Below are positions 1 through 7,779 of a stretch of DNA of 34,880 nt, piece by piece. Position 1 is the first letter of the stretch. Each line of letters starts with the position of its first letter. The notes beneath the pieces are model-generated. The model made no database searches, was not told the DNA's origin, and saw only the letters and a list, made by a program, of their open reading frames with translations. The stretch is from Candidatus Anaerobiospirillum stercoravium (GTDB taxonomy: Bacteria > Pseudomonadota > Gammaproteobacteria > Enterobacterales > Succinivibrionaceae): contig DXIF01000243.1 of the NCBI GenBank assembly GCA_019113025.1, positions 1 to 34,880 on the forward strand, in the 5' to 3' direction. The position numbers and the translations under genes are program-made.

Positions 1-119
1 GCGCTGCAGCGCGCGCCACGGCGCATGTGGCTTGAAGCTCAGGCGCGGACAATGGAATAATGAACCAGCGCCCCAACGCGGGGCATTGCACGCTGGGATG
101 AGAGGCTGGGAGGGCTGTT

Positions 120-725
120 ATGAACTTCTTCACCGCAGATTTGCACTTTGGGCATGCCAACATCATCAAGTACTGTCAGCGGCCCTTTACCTCAGTTGAG
201 GAGATGGATCGCACGCTGATTGCCAATTGGAATGCCAAGGTCGGAGCTGACGATGACGTATGGATTTTAGGCGACTTCACCATGCGCTCAGCCGAGCAGG
301 CCAAGGGCTATTTGCGCCAACTTGCCGGGCGCAAGCACCTCATCCTCGGCAACCACGATAACTTTGCCGCCAATGCCAACGGCGCCGCCTTGCTCACTGA
401 AGTTGTGCCCTACAAAGAGCTCAAGCTCGAGCACGGGCAACAGGCAGTGCTGTGTCACTACCCCATGCTCTTTTGGAACAATTCGCGTCACGGCGCGCTT
501 ATGCTCTATGGCCATATCCACAATGGCGCCTACAGCAATGCAGTCACTGACCTTATCTATAACGCACTCAACGTCGGCGTAGACTGCTGCGGCTATGAAC
601 CCTTAAGTGAACATGAAGTGCTCACTCGCATGGCCGCGCACAACGCCCAATTACGCTTTAGCCTAAACGACGGCGCGGCCCCGCTGCCGCAGGCGACGCT
701 GGAGCGCCTACGCGCAGGTATCTGA
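120..725 (+). CDS. Calcineurin-like metallophosphoesterase, 201 aa
   Basis: This is a compact phosphoesterase of the calcineurin-like superfamily. The metal-binding blocks appear in the usual order: DLHFGH (residues 7-12), GDF (51-53), GNHD (77-80), CHYP (112-115) and YGHIH (130-134). These residues normally hold two metal ions that hydrolyse a phosphoester or phosphoanhydride. The length of about 200 residues and the DLHFGH start fit the small cytoplasmic or phage-associated subfamily whose substrates are mostly unknown. There is no signal peptide. The start is supported by a purine-rich GGGAGGG just upstream. It stands alone, 114 bases before the next gene, and nothing nearby hints at a substrate. 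The family is secure and the specific function is not. Confidence 0.88.
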   Translation: MNFFTADLHFGHANIIKYCQRPFTSVEEMDRTLIANWNAKVGADDDVWILGDFTMRSAEQAKGYLRQLAGRKHLILGNHDNFAANANGAALLTEVVPYKELKLEHGQQAVLCHYPMLFWNNSRHGALMLYGHIHNGAYSNAVTDLIYNALNVGVDCCGYEPLSEHEVLTRMAAHNAQLRFSLNDGAAPLPQATLERLRAGI

Positions 726-800
726 AACTAGTGGCCCTCCAACTGGCACTCCCGCAGGCACTCTAGCTGCAAGGCGGCCCAGCCCTAGCGCTAACTGGGC

Positions 801-836
801 TACAATAACGCCACCATCTATTTGGTTTAGGAGGGG
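801..836 (+). promoter_or_regulatory. Possible -10 box and strong RBS for the hydroxyacid dehydrogenase
   Basis: TACAAT at 801-806 matches a sigma70 -10 box at 5 of 6 bases, and AGGAGGGG at 829-836 is a strong Shine-Dalgarno just before the ATG at 840. No good -35 hexamer lies 16-18 bases upstream. A GCCCAG/CTGGGC inverted repeat immediately precedes the box and could equally be the end of the upstream transcript. Confidence 0.35.
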
Positions 837-839
837 TCT

Positions 840-1796
840 ATGGCCTTAACGATTTTGAAGGTGGGCAAGTTTGACATGCTGCCCGAGCTTGAGGCTCAAT
901 TAAAGGAGCGCGGTGACTACTATGTCGACAGCGCCCTCAAGGCCGACGAGCGCACTGCCGTGCGCGCCCGTACTGACATTGTGGTCGCCTCGGGTGGCAG
1001 TAAGTTTCAAGCCGCGGACTTTGCCTCGTGTCCTCAGCTAAAAGCCATTGTCTGCTTCTCCGTGGGCTATGACGGTATTGATATCGCAAGCGCCATCGCC
1101 CATAACGTCTTTGTCACCCACACGCCCAATGTGCTCAACGACGATGTGGCCAACACCGCGCTGATGCTGATGCTCAATTGCACCCGCGCGGCCAAGACCG
1201 CCCAAGAATATATCGAGCGCGGAGCTTGGGGTAAGTCCTCCGCCTTGCCATTGACCACCTCCATCGGCGGCAAGAAGCTTGGCATCGCCGGTTTAGGCCG
1301 CATCGGTAAGGAAATTGCGGCCCGCGCGGCGGCCTTTAAGATGGAGATCGGCTACTTTGGCCGCCATCAGCAGACGGACGTCGCCTACCAATATTTTGGC
1401 AGCCTCAAAGATTTAGCCACGTGGTGCGATGTGCTGGTCTTGGCTATGCCTGCCTCATCCGAGAACCGCCACTGCGTCGACCTTGAAATCATGAAAGCCT
1501 TAGGCCCAAATGGCTTTCTGATCAACATCGCACGCGGCTCCTTAGTCAACACTGACGACCTCATCACCGCATTAAACTCCAACTACATTGCCGGTGCCGG
1601 TCTAGACGTCTTTGAGCACGAGCCGCACGTCCCTGAAGCCTTACAAGGCCGCAGCAATGTCAGCTTACTGCCCCACTTAGGCAGTGCCACCAAGGAAACG
1701 CGCCGCGCCATGGCCCATTTGGTCATCGCCAACCTCGACGCGATTTTGCAGGGTCAAGAAGTCATCACCCCAGTGCCGGGCACCCGCAAGATCTAA
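840..1796 (+). CDS. D-isomer-specific 2-hydroxyacid dehydrogenase, 318 aa
   Basis: This NAD(P)H-dependent dehydrogenase of the D-2-hydroxyacid family interconverts a 2-oxoacid and a D-2-hydroxyacid in the cytoplasm. The Rossmann fingerprint GLGRIG is at residues 151-156. The catalytic triad is visible as Arg232 (NIARGSLVN), Glu261 (VFEHEP) and His279 (LLPHLGSAT). The length is typical. The overall look is closest to the glyoxylate/hydroxypyruvate reductase (GhrB-like) branch rather than fermentative lactate dehydrogenase or PdxB, but the substrate cannot be fixed from sequence alone. A very strong RBS ends three bases before the ATG. The DnaT-like gene starts 115 bases downstream on the same strand, so the two may share a transcript. 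Confidence 0.9.
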   Translation: MALTILKVGKFDMLPELEAQLKERGDYYVDSALKADERTAVRARTDIVVASGGSKFQAADFASCPQLKAIVCFSVGYDGIDIASAIAHNVFVTHTPNVLNDDVANTALMLMLNCTRAAKTAQEYIERGAWGKSSALPLTTSIGGKKLGIAGLGRIGKEIAARAAAFKMEIGYFGRHQQTDVAYQYFGSLKDLATWCDVLVLAMPASSENRHCVDLEIMKALGPNGFLINIARGSLVNTDDLITALNSNYIAGAGLDVFEHEPHVPEALQGRSNVSLLPHLGSATKETRRAMAHLVIANLDAILQGQEVITPVPGTRKI

Positions 1797-1911
1797 GCTC
1801 GCCGCATCATGCTGCCTGTTCCCCCAGCCCAGCCCAGCGCGCCTTAAGCGTACTGAGCTGGGCTTAATCGACTTTAACCTCGCTTTCATTTTGCTCTGTG
1901 GTGATGGTTCC

Positions 1912-3297
1912 ATGCTCAATCGCGCCGAGTTTAATCAGCTCAAAAGCCCCGTGCTGTCGCACCTAGCGCGCACCATGTACATCTTCTATCTGCGCCCTCA
2001 GGCCCCGCAAGGCTCGATGCAGGTAGACCCCATGGCCCTGACCTCAGACTTGGTGTCGCACAGCCTCGTGCTGCCATCAGCCCCCACACTTAATGAGATT
2101 GAAGGCACGCTCAGTGAGCTGGAACAAGAGCATTTGATCGCCCGAGTTATGCCCAATATCCCGTGGCAAGGCGCGCTCATCATCTTTCCGCTCTATGCCC
2201 AGACCTTAATGGAAGTGCCACACGCGCCCTTTCGCATGTATGCTCAATGGCAGCCGGGACCATCTTTGCGCAATGCGGCCTTATTGGCAGGCTTAGTCGA
2301 CTTTAGCTACCAAGAGTCCGAGCTTGCCAGCTTCATCAATTTTTGGCTTGAGCGCGCGGCGCTGCACAACCAATACGGCTGGGAGCGCCTCTTTATCCAG
2401 CGTCTGCTTAAGCTGCGCACCGCTGAGACCTTTGCCCGGGGCAATCAGCGCCCGCACTTGCGCTCCAATCAAGCAAGCGTCGGCCCCCACGTCAACAGCA
2501 TTAAAAGCTCGCAAGCACAAAATGCGGTGCTGCCCGCCACTGTCACGCGGCGCGATATCAACCACCACACCAAGGTGCGCTCCAATCACGCCACCACTAC
2601 TCAAGCCTCGACCCAAATTCCAACTCTGCGTGGCATGCTCGGCACCGAGCCGCAGTATGAGCTCATGGCCGCAGGCTACACCGATGAGGTGAGCAAGGAG
2701 CGCCAGCGTAGCAGCGCTGGCGCAGGCGGGGGCCTTGGAGCAGGCGGTTATGAAACCTACCACGCCGCAAGCAATGATGCGCAGCTGCTGCCACGCTTTA
2801 CCGGGATCCTGCCCCAAGGTGCTACGCCCAGCGCGTCAACCAATACGCCCCAGAGCACGCCCAGCATTGCCAGCGCTGAGCCCATCGCCCCAAAGCCTGC
2901 GGCGTCGCCCACCATTACGGCACCGGCAGCATCAGGCGGCTTTGACCTTGATTACCTCAAGGAGCTCGATGCTGCCTTTGGCACCTCGCTCAATCGCGAG
3001 CTGATGCCACCAGAGAACCAATCCGCGCGCGCGTCGAACTCTGAGGCCTCAACGGCGCTAAGCCCAGCGGCCCTCGCACCGCGCGCTGAGCCGTCTGCCC
3101 CCGATCAGGTCGCACCTCAGGCTGAAGATAAGGCTACGAGCCAAGCTGCGAACCCGACCAAGGGCAAGTCCGAGGGCAAGACCGAAGGCAAAAAAGCCAC
3201 AGCTAAGCGGGGATCTAAACGCAAGGCGGCCGTTTCAGGCGGGGGCTATCAGCGCATGGATTTTAGCAAGCTCGGCATTGAGACCGAGCTGAGCTGA
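1912..3297 (+). CDS. DnaT-like ssDNA-binding domain protein with long low-complexity tail, 461 aa
   Basis: Residues 108-170 (from RMYAQWQPGPSLR through ELASFINFWLERA to LLKLRTAE) closely resemble the C-terminal DNA-binding domain of the E. coli primosomal protein DnaT, including the YxxWQP, ELASFI-W and later RRDIN features. The first 100 residues look like a helical, winged-helix-like module similar to that seen in longer DnaT-like proteins of Vibrio and Shewanella relatives. From about 175 onward the chain is Ala/Pro/Ser-rich. It turns lysine-rich near the end (KGKSEGKTEGKKATAKRG) and closes with a short conserved-looking GYQRMDFSKLGIE. I chose the internal ATG at 1912 because the longer open frame overlaps the dehydrogenase by over 100 bases. 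A role in replication restart or ssDNA handling is inferred; this may not be the true DnaT. Confidence 0.72.
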   Translation: MLNRAEFNQLKSPVLSHLARTMYIFYLRPQAPQGSMQVDPMALTSDLVSHSLVLPSAPTLNEIEGTLSELEQEHLIARVMPNIPWQGALIIFPLYAQTLMEVPHAPFRMYAQWQPGPSLRNAALLAGLVDFSYQESELASFINFWLERAALHNQYGWERLFIQRLLKLRTAETFARGNQRPHLRSNQASVGPHVNSIKSSQAQNAVLPATVTRRDINHHTKVRSNHATTTQASTQIPTLRGMLGTEPQYELMAAGYTDEVSKERQRSSAGAGGGLGAGGYETYHAASNDAQLLPRFTGILPQGATPSASTNTPQSTPSIASAEPIAPKPAASPTITAPAASGGFDLDYLKELDAAFGTSLNRELMPPENQSARASNSEASTALSPAALAPRAEPSAPDQVAPQAEDKATSQAANPTKGKSEGKTEGKKATAKRGSKRKAAVSGGGYQRMDFSKLGIETELS

Positions 3298-3303
3298 GAC
3301 GCG

Positions 3304-3323
3304 GCGCAGCGCAGCGCAGCGCA
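3304..3323. repeat. GCGCA pentamer, four perfect tandem copies
   Basis: Four exact GCGCA units lie in the 55-base gap between the convergent ends of the DnaT-like gene and folP. This is a short simple repeat typical of slipped-strand events; no function is evident. Confidence 0.8.
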
Positions 3324-3352
3324 GTTAAGCACGACGCAGCTCAGTTCCGCGC

Positions 3353-4198
3353 TTACTGGTATTGGCACAGAGCTTCGTAGACTTGCAGCGCCTCGTAGGT
3401 TTCCTTGACATCATGGACGCGCACCAGGTGGGCACCGTGCTCAAAGGAGAAGAAGGCGGCGGCGACCGAGCCGGTGACGCGCTCGGCGGCCACCGGCTGG
3501 CCGGTCGCAGCGCCAATCATACTCTTGCGCGATAAGGCTGATAACAGAAAATAGCGCTGCTCGAGGCTAAACTCGGAGAGGTGGTTGAGCAGCTGATAAT
3601 TGTCCGCCACGCTCTTACCAAAGCCAAAGCCTGGGTCGAGGATGATGCGTTCTGCCGGAATGCCCGCTGCCTCACAGGCGCGCGCCCGCTCTTGTAAGAA
3701 GTCCTTAACCTCTAAGACCACATCGTCATAAGTCGGCTTGACCTGCATGGTCTTCGGGTCACCTTGCATGTGCATCAGGCACACCGCGACCTCAAGGCGC
3801 GCCGCAGTCGCGATAGCGCCGGGACGGCTTAAGGCTCGGATATCATTCCAGATGTGGGCTCCGGCCTCAGTAGCTGCCGTCATAACCTCCGGGCTTGAGG
3901 TGTCAACGCTCACCATGACATCTAAGTTTTGGGCAATGGCAGCTACTACCGGCACCACGCGCTCGAGCTCTTGCGCGGTGGTTACCGGGTCAGCGCCCGG
4001 GCGAGTCGACTCCCCGCCCACATCAATAATGGCAGCACCGTGCTTTACCATGTCCTCGGCATGGCGCAAGGCCGCGTCCACGCCCACGTACTTGCCGCCG
4101 TCGGAGAATGAGTCCGGAGTGACGTTTAAAATGCCCATAATCTTAGGGCGAGTTAAATCGAGGCTGCGGCCACGCGCGCTTAAAGTGGTTAGAGTCAT
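3353..4198 (-). CDS. folP: Dihydropteroate synthase
   Basis: FolP condenses p-aminobenzoate with 6-hydroxymethyl-dihydropterin diphosphate in folate synthesis and is the sulfonamide target. The hallmarks are present: MGILNVTPDSFSDGG (residues 21-35), the DVGGESTRPGA loop, SVDTSSPEV, the DPGFGFGKS pterin-binding region, the SRKS lysine and the RVHDV C-terminal block. At 281 residues it matches the E. coli enzyme (282). An AAGGA motif sits about ten bases before the ATG. In E. coli folP lies between ftsH and glmM; neither is here. Its upstream neighbour on the same strand is an unrelated membrane protein followed by its own hairpin, so folP is probably transcribed separately. Confidence 0.97.
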   Translation of the reverse strand: MTLTTLSARGRSLDLTRPKIMGILNVTPDSFSDGGKYVGVDAALRHAEDMVKHGAAIIDVGGESTRPGADPVTTAQELERVVPVVAAIAQNLDVMVSVDTSSPEVMTAATEAGAHIWNDIRALSRPGAIATAARLEVAVCLMHMQGDPKTMQVKPTYDDVVLEVKDFLQERARACEAAGIPAERIILDPGFGFGKSVADNYQLLNHLSEFSLEQRYFLLSALSRKSMIGAATGQPVAAERVTGSVAAAFFSFEHGAHLVRVHDVKETYEALQVYEALCQYQ

Positions 4199-4322
4199 CA
4201 GGCAGGTCCTTTCTGTCTTGTCAGCTCAGTCTTGTTCTGAGCAAGCCCTATAGCATAGGGCTCCCGCGCGCGCGGCGCAACTGCGTGCCCTGACGGCGCA
4301 TGGGGCACGCCAAGACAACAAA

Positions 4323-4342
4323 GGCCGATCACACGATCAGCC
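4323..4342 (-). terminator. Rho-independent terminator of the 4381-5148 gene
   Basis: On the minus strand an 8-bp stem (GGCTGATC / GATCGGCC, one G-U pair, GTGT loop) is followed by the T-rich tail TTTGTTGTCTT, 38 bases after the stop of the upstream gene. This separates that gene from folP. Confidence 0.7.
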
Positions 4343-4380
4343 TCTGCTCAAAAGAACTTAACTGGAACGCAGGTTCAGCG

Positions 4381-5148
4381 CTACCACTTCTTCTTGTCGC
4401 CGAAGATCTCGTCGAGCTCGGCGTCGGTCTCGGACTTCTCGTTGACCTTCTCGACCTCTTCTTGGCTCTTTTGACGGACTTGGTTCTCCAACTCCTTTAA
4501 CATCTGGTTTAAGGTGTCGGACTTTTCCATGAGCCAATTGTCCTTGATCCCCGAGCGGCGGATAACATCGAGGCCCTTGGTGATCAGGGTACGGCACGAG
4601 CCGACTTGGCGCATATCGCGCATTAAGACAACATTTTGGATTAAGTTGGAGATGTTGATCTTAAGCACTAAGAGCTTGAGGCGGCGATCTTCCTTTTGGC
4701 ACAGATTGACGTCAACTGGGGTGCCTGCGCGCAGCTCTGACTGGATAATCTTACGTAACCGGCGAATAGTGCGCAGCTGCATCACAGCCACCGAGTCGTT
4801 TTCTGGGTTACGGAAGGCTAAGTCTTCCTTGTAGTGCTGCTCAATACTGTGGATTAGGGTTTGCTGCTCGTTGATGCGCTCCTCGATGCCCTTGGCGCGA
4901 GGATCGCCCTTCATGCGCTTTAAGGCGTTGAGAATGCGGTGACGCAAGATGAGCACGATGGTCTTAGAGTAAGGCAGCTGATTTTGATTAATCAGGAGCT
5001 CTTCTGACTCGGAGACGATGTTGCGGCAACGGGTGTACATGATGCGCAAATCTTCTTCACGTCTGGCCATGTAGTCACTGTACATGTTGTATATGATCAA
5101 CATGAACGTCGCGAGCACAATAATAATGACAGCGATCGTTAGTAACAT
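4381..5148 (-). CDS. Single-pass membrane protein with long helical cytoplasmic domain, 255 aa
   Basis: Residues 1-23 form one strongly hydrophobic N-terminal segment (LLTIAVIIIVLATFMLIIY). The remainder is charged, helical and coiled-coil-like, with an acidic tail ending DELDEIFGDKKKW. The layout and phrases such as SEELLINQNQLPYSKTIVLILRHRIL and CQKEDRRLKLLVLKINISNLIQ recall an uncharacterised gammaproteobacterial family (Vibrio/Shewanella) sometimes labelled a DNA-repair ATPase. I see no Walker A or B motif that would justify that label. The protein is probably anchored in the inner membrane with its helical body in the cytoplasm. The RBS is weak, and the start is chosen because it places the membrane anchor at the N terminus. 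Function unknown. Confidence 0.75.
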   Translation of the reverse strand: MLLTIAVIIIVLATFMLIIYNMYSDYMARREEDLRIMYTRCRNIVSESEELLINQNQLPYSKTIVLILRHRILNALKRMKGDPRAKGIEERINEQQTLIHSIEQHYKEDLAFRNPENDSVAVMQLRTIRRLRKIIQSELRAGTPVDVNLCQKEDRRLKLLVLKINISNLIQNVVLMRDMRQVGSCRTLITKGLDVIRRSGIKDNWLMEKSDTLNQMLKELENQVRQKSQEEVEKVNEKSETDAELDEIFGDKKKW

Positions 5149-5761
5149 ATAACTGAGCCCTTACTGGTTGCCCTACCACTTGAAAGTTCTGCGCACGCCT
5201 ACGCCCGCCTGAGGCGGCGCGCCTAGAACCTCACTCCTGTTCAGTACTGCCCCATATTGGCTCAACTTCAGCCCGTAAAGCACAATATGCGTCGGTCTTG
5301 CCATCACTGATCAATCTTAAGTTGCCCTTAATAAGTTGTACCAACTTCTTGCACTTAAGTTGCAGCAGGACCACACCACCTCGCGACTATAACCACCTTC
5401 ACTTTGGAATCCCTGTCACAGTCGAGCCAGTGACTAGTGTGGGTAATTTTGCAATACATGTGCCACGCACCATGATCAAAGCCCCCGCCCCATCTAGGTT
5501 TGCAGCCCCTGACGGTTCCACCACAGGTCCTGACGGGGGCAATGGCCCCCAGATCTTAGGGCGCATTTCATGATAGCACCCGCGCCAAAATAAACGCGTT
5601 GCCCCAAACCCGCAAACTAGAGCTATCTCACCTTTTTACCCGTCCCTACCGTGACAGCCCCCAGAAAGCCTCTGTCGGCCCGGCAGGCAGTAGGACTAGG
5701 CGGACGCGGCGGCGGGACCTAGCATAGCGGCACGCGTTATGTCACGTGCGCCGTACGTCAT

Positions 5762-5785
5762 GCCGCGAGAGCCGCGAGAGCCGCG
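5762..5785. repeat. GCCGCGAGA tandem repeat, about 2.7 copies
   Basis: GCCGCGAGA occurs at 5762-5770 and 5771-5779, followed by a partial GCCGCG. It lies in intergenic DNA and no function is visible. Confidence 0.75.
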
Positions 5786-5902
5786 CGGGCCTTAGGCCTT
5801 AGTTTGAGCTAGGTAGGGCCGCGGCGGCCTATTTTAGCGGCCTTGGTCTAAAAACGAACACGTCAGGCGCCACGGTAAGCCCCACGCTTTGGGCTTATAG
5901 CG

Positions 5903-5908
5903 TATAAT
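5903..5908 (+). promoter_or_regulatory. Consensus -10 box for the fumarase gene
   Basis: TATAAT is a perfect sigma70 -10 hexamer about 150 bases ahead of the fumarase ATG. No convincing -35 lies 16-18 bases upstream, so an activator or an alternative start site would be needed. If used, the leader would be about 145 nt and would include the TAGCTAACG repeats. Confidence 0.45.
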
Positions 5909-5950
5909 CTTTTAGGATCAAGTGGGCGACGGCCCGCAGGGAGCGGCTCT

Positions 5951-5985
5951 TAGCTAACGTAGTTAACGTAGCGTAGCTAACGTAA
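5951..5985. repeat. TAGCTAACG / TAGTTAACG direct repeats in the fumarase leader
   Basis: TAGCTAACG, TAGTTAACG, a short TAGCG spacer and TAGCTAACG follow each other. The set lies inside a possible hairpin closed by GGGAGC (5939-5944) and GCTCCC (5992-5997). It could be an operator array, a leader-RNA structure or a slippage product. Confidence 0.6.
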
Positions 5986-6057
5986 GCATTTGCTCCCGGC
6001 GGCACGGACACGCTGCTTACATATTGGAAAGCCCCCACACTAAAGGAACTGAGTTAC

Positions 6058-7584
6058 ATGACTACTCTCATTAAGACTCAAGATTTTATCGAATCGATCT
6101 ACGAGGCCTTACAGTTCATCTCGTACTATCACCCTCGTGATTTCTTGGCTGCAATGAAGCATGCCTACGAGATTGAGCAGAACCCATCGGCCAAGGCTGC
6201 CATTGCCCAGATCTTGAAAAATTCCAAGATGTGCGCCATCGGCCACCGCCCATTATGCCAAGACACCGGCGCCGTCACCTGCTTTGTTAAGATCGGTATG
6301 GATGTCCGCTTTGAGGGCGACATGACGATCCAAGAGATGGTCGATGAGGGTACCCGTCGTGCTTACTGCTGTGAGACCAACCCCCTGCGTAAGTCGGTCT
6401 TGCGTGACCCAGCAGGTGCCCGTGTCAACACCAAGGACAACACTCCGGCCGTAGTCCACATCGAGATGGTCAAGGGTGATAAGGTCGAAGTTGCAATCGC
6501 AGCCAAGGGCGGCGGTTCTGAGAACAAGACCCACATGAAGATGCTCAATCCATCGGACTCGATCGTCGATTGGATTTTGCACGAGATTCCTCTGATGGGT
6601 GCTGGTTGGTGCCCTCCAGGCATCTTAGGTGTCGGCGTGGGCGGTACCCCAGAGAAGTCGGCCATCTTAGCTAAGGAAGCCTTAAACGACCCAATCGATA
6701 TCCAAGATTTAATCAAGCGGGGTCCACAAAACGCCGACGAAGAGCTGCGTTTAGAGCTCTACGATAAGATCAACAAGTTAGGTATCGGTGCTCAGGGCTT
6801 AGGCGGCTTAACCACCGTGCTCGACGTTAAGGTCAAGAGCTACCCTTGCCACGCCGTCTCCAAGGCCACCACCATCATCCCTAACTGCGCCGCCACCCGC
6901 CACATCGACTTTGAGTTAGATGGCTCAGGTCCAGCTCAGTTCACCCCACCATCGCTTGATGACTACCCAGAGATCGAGTTAGGCGGCAACGACAACGTAA
7001 AACGCGTCAACCTCGACACCTTAACCAAGGAAGAAATCGCCTCTTGGAAGATGGGTGAGACCTTACTGCTCACCGGCACCATCCTGACCGGCCGTGACGC
7101 CGCCCACAAGCGCATCTGCGATCTGATCGCCAAGGGCGAGCCATTACCTGAGGGCGTCGACTTCAAGGGCAAGTTCATCTACTACGTTGGCCCGGTTCCA
7201 GCCGTGGGCGATGAGGTCGTAGGCCCTGCCGGTCCAACCACTTCGACCCGTATGGACAAGTTTGTTGAGACCATGCTCTCTGAGACTGGCCTTTATGGCA
7301 TGATCGGTAAGTCCGAGCGTGGCCCAGCTGCCGTTGAGTCGATCAAGAAGCATGGCGCTGCTTACTTAATGGCGGTCGGTGGTGCTGCTTACCTAGTTTC
7401 CAAGGCCATCAAGTCGGCCCGCGTCTTAGCCTTCGAGGACTTAGGCATGGAAGCGATCTACGAGTTCAAGGTAGTTGATATGCCAGTCACCGTCGCGGTC
7501 GACAGCCAAGGCAACAACATCCACGCCGTCGGCCCACAAATCTGGAGCCAGAAGATCAAAGAGTTAGATTTCAAGTACATCTAA
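6058..7584 (+). CDS. Fumarate hydratase, class I ([4Fe-4S]), 508 aa
   Basis: This cytoplasmic iron-sulfur hydratase interconverts fumarate and malate. It is a full-length single-chain class I enzyme like E. coli FumA/FumB. The three cluster cysteines are visible as Cys67 (RPLCQDTG), Cys185 (GAGWCPPG) and Cys277 (IPNCAATR). The C-terminal domain has the GPAGPTTSTRMDKF substrate region. AAAGGA lies upstream of the ATG. In fermenting bacteria this enzyme serves the reductive branch from oxaloacetate to succinate, which agrees with pflB/pflA elsewhere in the window. Codon use is strongly biased (TTA for Leu, GGT for Gly), suggesting high expression. It is transcribed alone and is followed by a perfect terminator. 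FumA and FumB cannot be told apart here, so no symbol is given. Confidence 0.96.
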   Translation: MTTLIKTQDFIESIYEALQFISYYHPRDFLAAMKHAYEIEQNPSAKAAIAQILKNSKMCAIGHRPLCQDTGAVTCFVKIGMDVRFEGDMTIQEMVDEGTRRAYCCETNPLRKSVLRDPAGARVNTKDNTPAVVHIEMVKGDKVEVAIAAKGGGSENKTHMKMLNPSDSIVDWILHEIPLMGAGWCPPGILGVGVGGTPEKSAILAKEALNDPIDIQDLIKRGPQNADEELRLELYDKINKLGIGAQGLGGLTTVLDVKVKSYPCHAVSKATTIIPNCAATRHIDFELDGSGPAQFTPPSLDDYPEIELGGNDNVKRVNLDTLTKEEIASWKMGETLLLTGTILTGRDAAHKRICDLIAKGEPLPEGVDFKGKFIYYVGPVPAVGDEVVGPAGPTTSTRMDKFVETMLSETGLYGMIGKSERGPAAVESIKKHGAAYLMAVGGAAYLVSKAIKSARVLAFEDLGMEAIYEFKVVDMPVTVAVDSQGNNIHAVGPQIWSQKIKELDFKYI

Positions 7585-7620
7585 CCAAGAGCGCTGAGAC
7601 CGAGCGTCTCACCTCCCCCT

Positions 7621-7656
7621 AAAAAGCGGGGCGCCCCAACGGGCGCCCCGCTTTTT
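7621..7656. terminator. Perfect bidirectional terminator after fumarase
   Basis: AAAAAGCGGGGCGCCC and GGGCGCCCCGCTTTTT form a perfect 16-bp stem around a CAAC loop, with A and T tracts on both sides. It ends the fumarase transcript and can also stop the convergent nitroreductase transcript. Confidence 0.95.
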
Positions 7657-7779
7657 ATGAGCCCAGCCGCGGGGCGGCCGTCGGCCTGCCGCGGCAAGGC
7701 TCATCACCGCACCCCAGCGCCGCTCGGCCCTCCGCCACAAGGTTCTCCGCCGCGAGGCTGGGGCCCACAACCGCAGCCG

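Larger units (their letters stand above)
5149..6057. other. Gene-free stretch upstream of fumarase
   Basis: About 900 bases carry no convincing gene; a 91-codon open frame at 5298-5573 lacks protein-like composition and an RBS. The stretch holds a GGGGGC/GCCCCC hairpin near 5537-5552, a GC-rich repeat near 5762-5785, a -10-like TATAAT at 5903-5908 and the TAGCTAACG repeats just before the fumarase gene. It probably contains divergent promoters and a long fumarase leader. I see no match to rnpB, ssrA, ffs or tRNA. Confidence 0.6.

Noticed and set aside
2293..2817. 174-codon frame antisense to the DnaT-like gene
   Set aside because: It lies opposite a well-supported coding region; GC-rich codons create long antisense frames.
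5298..5573. 91-codon open frame upstream of fumarase
   Set aside because: No RBS, Pro/Thr-rich random-looking composition and no family resemblance.
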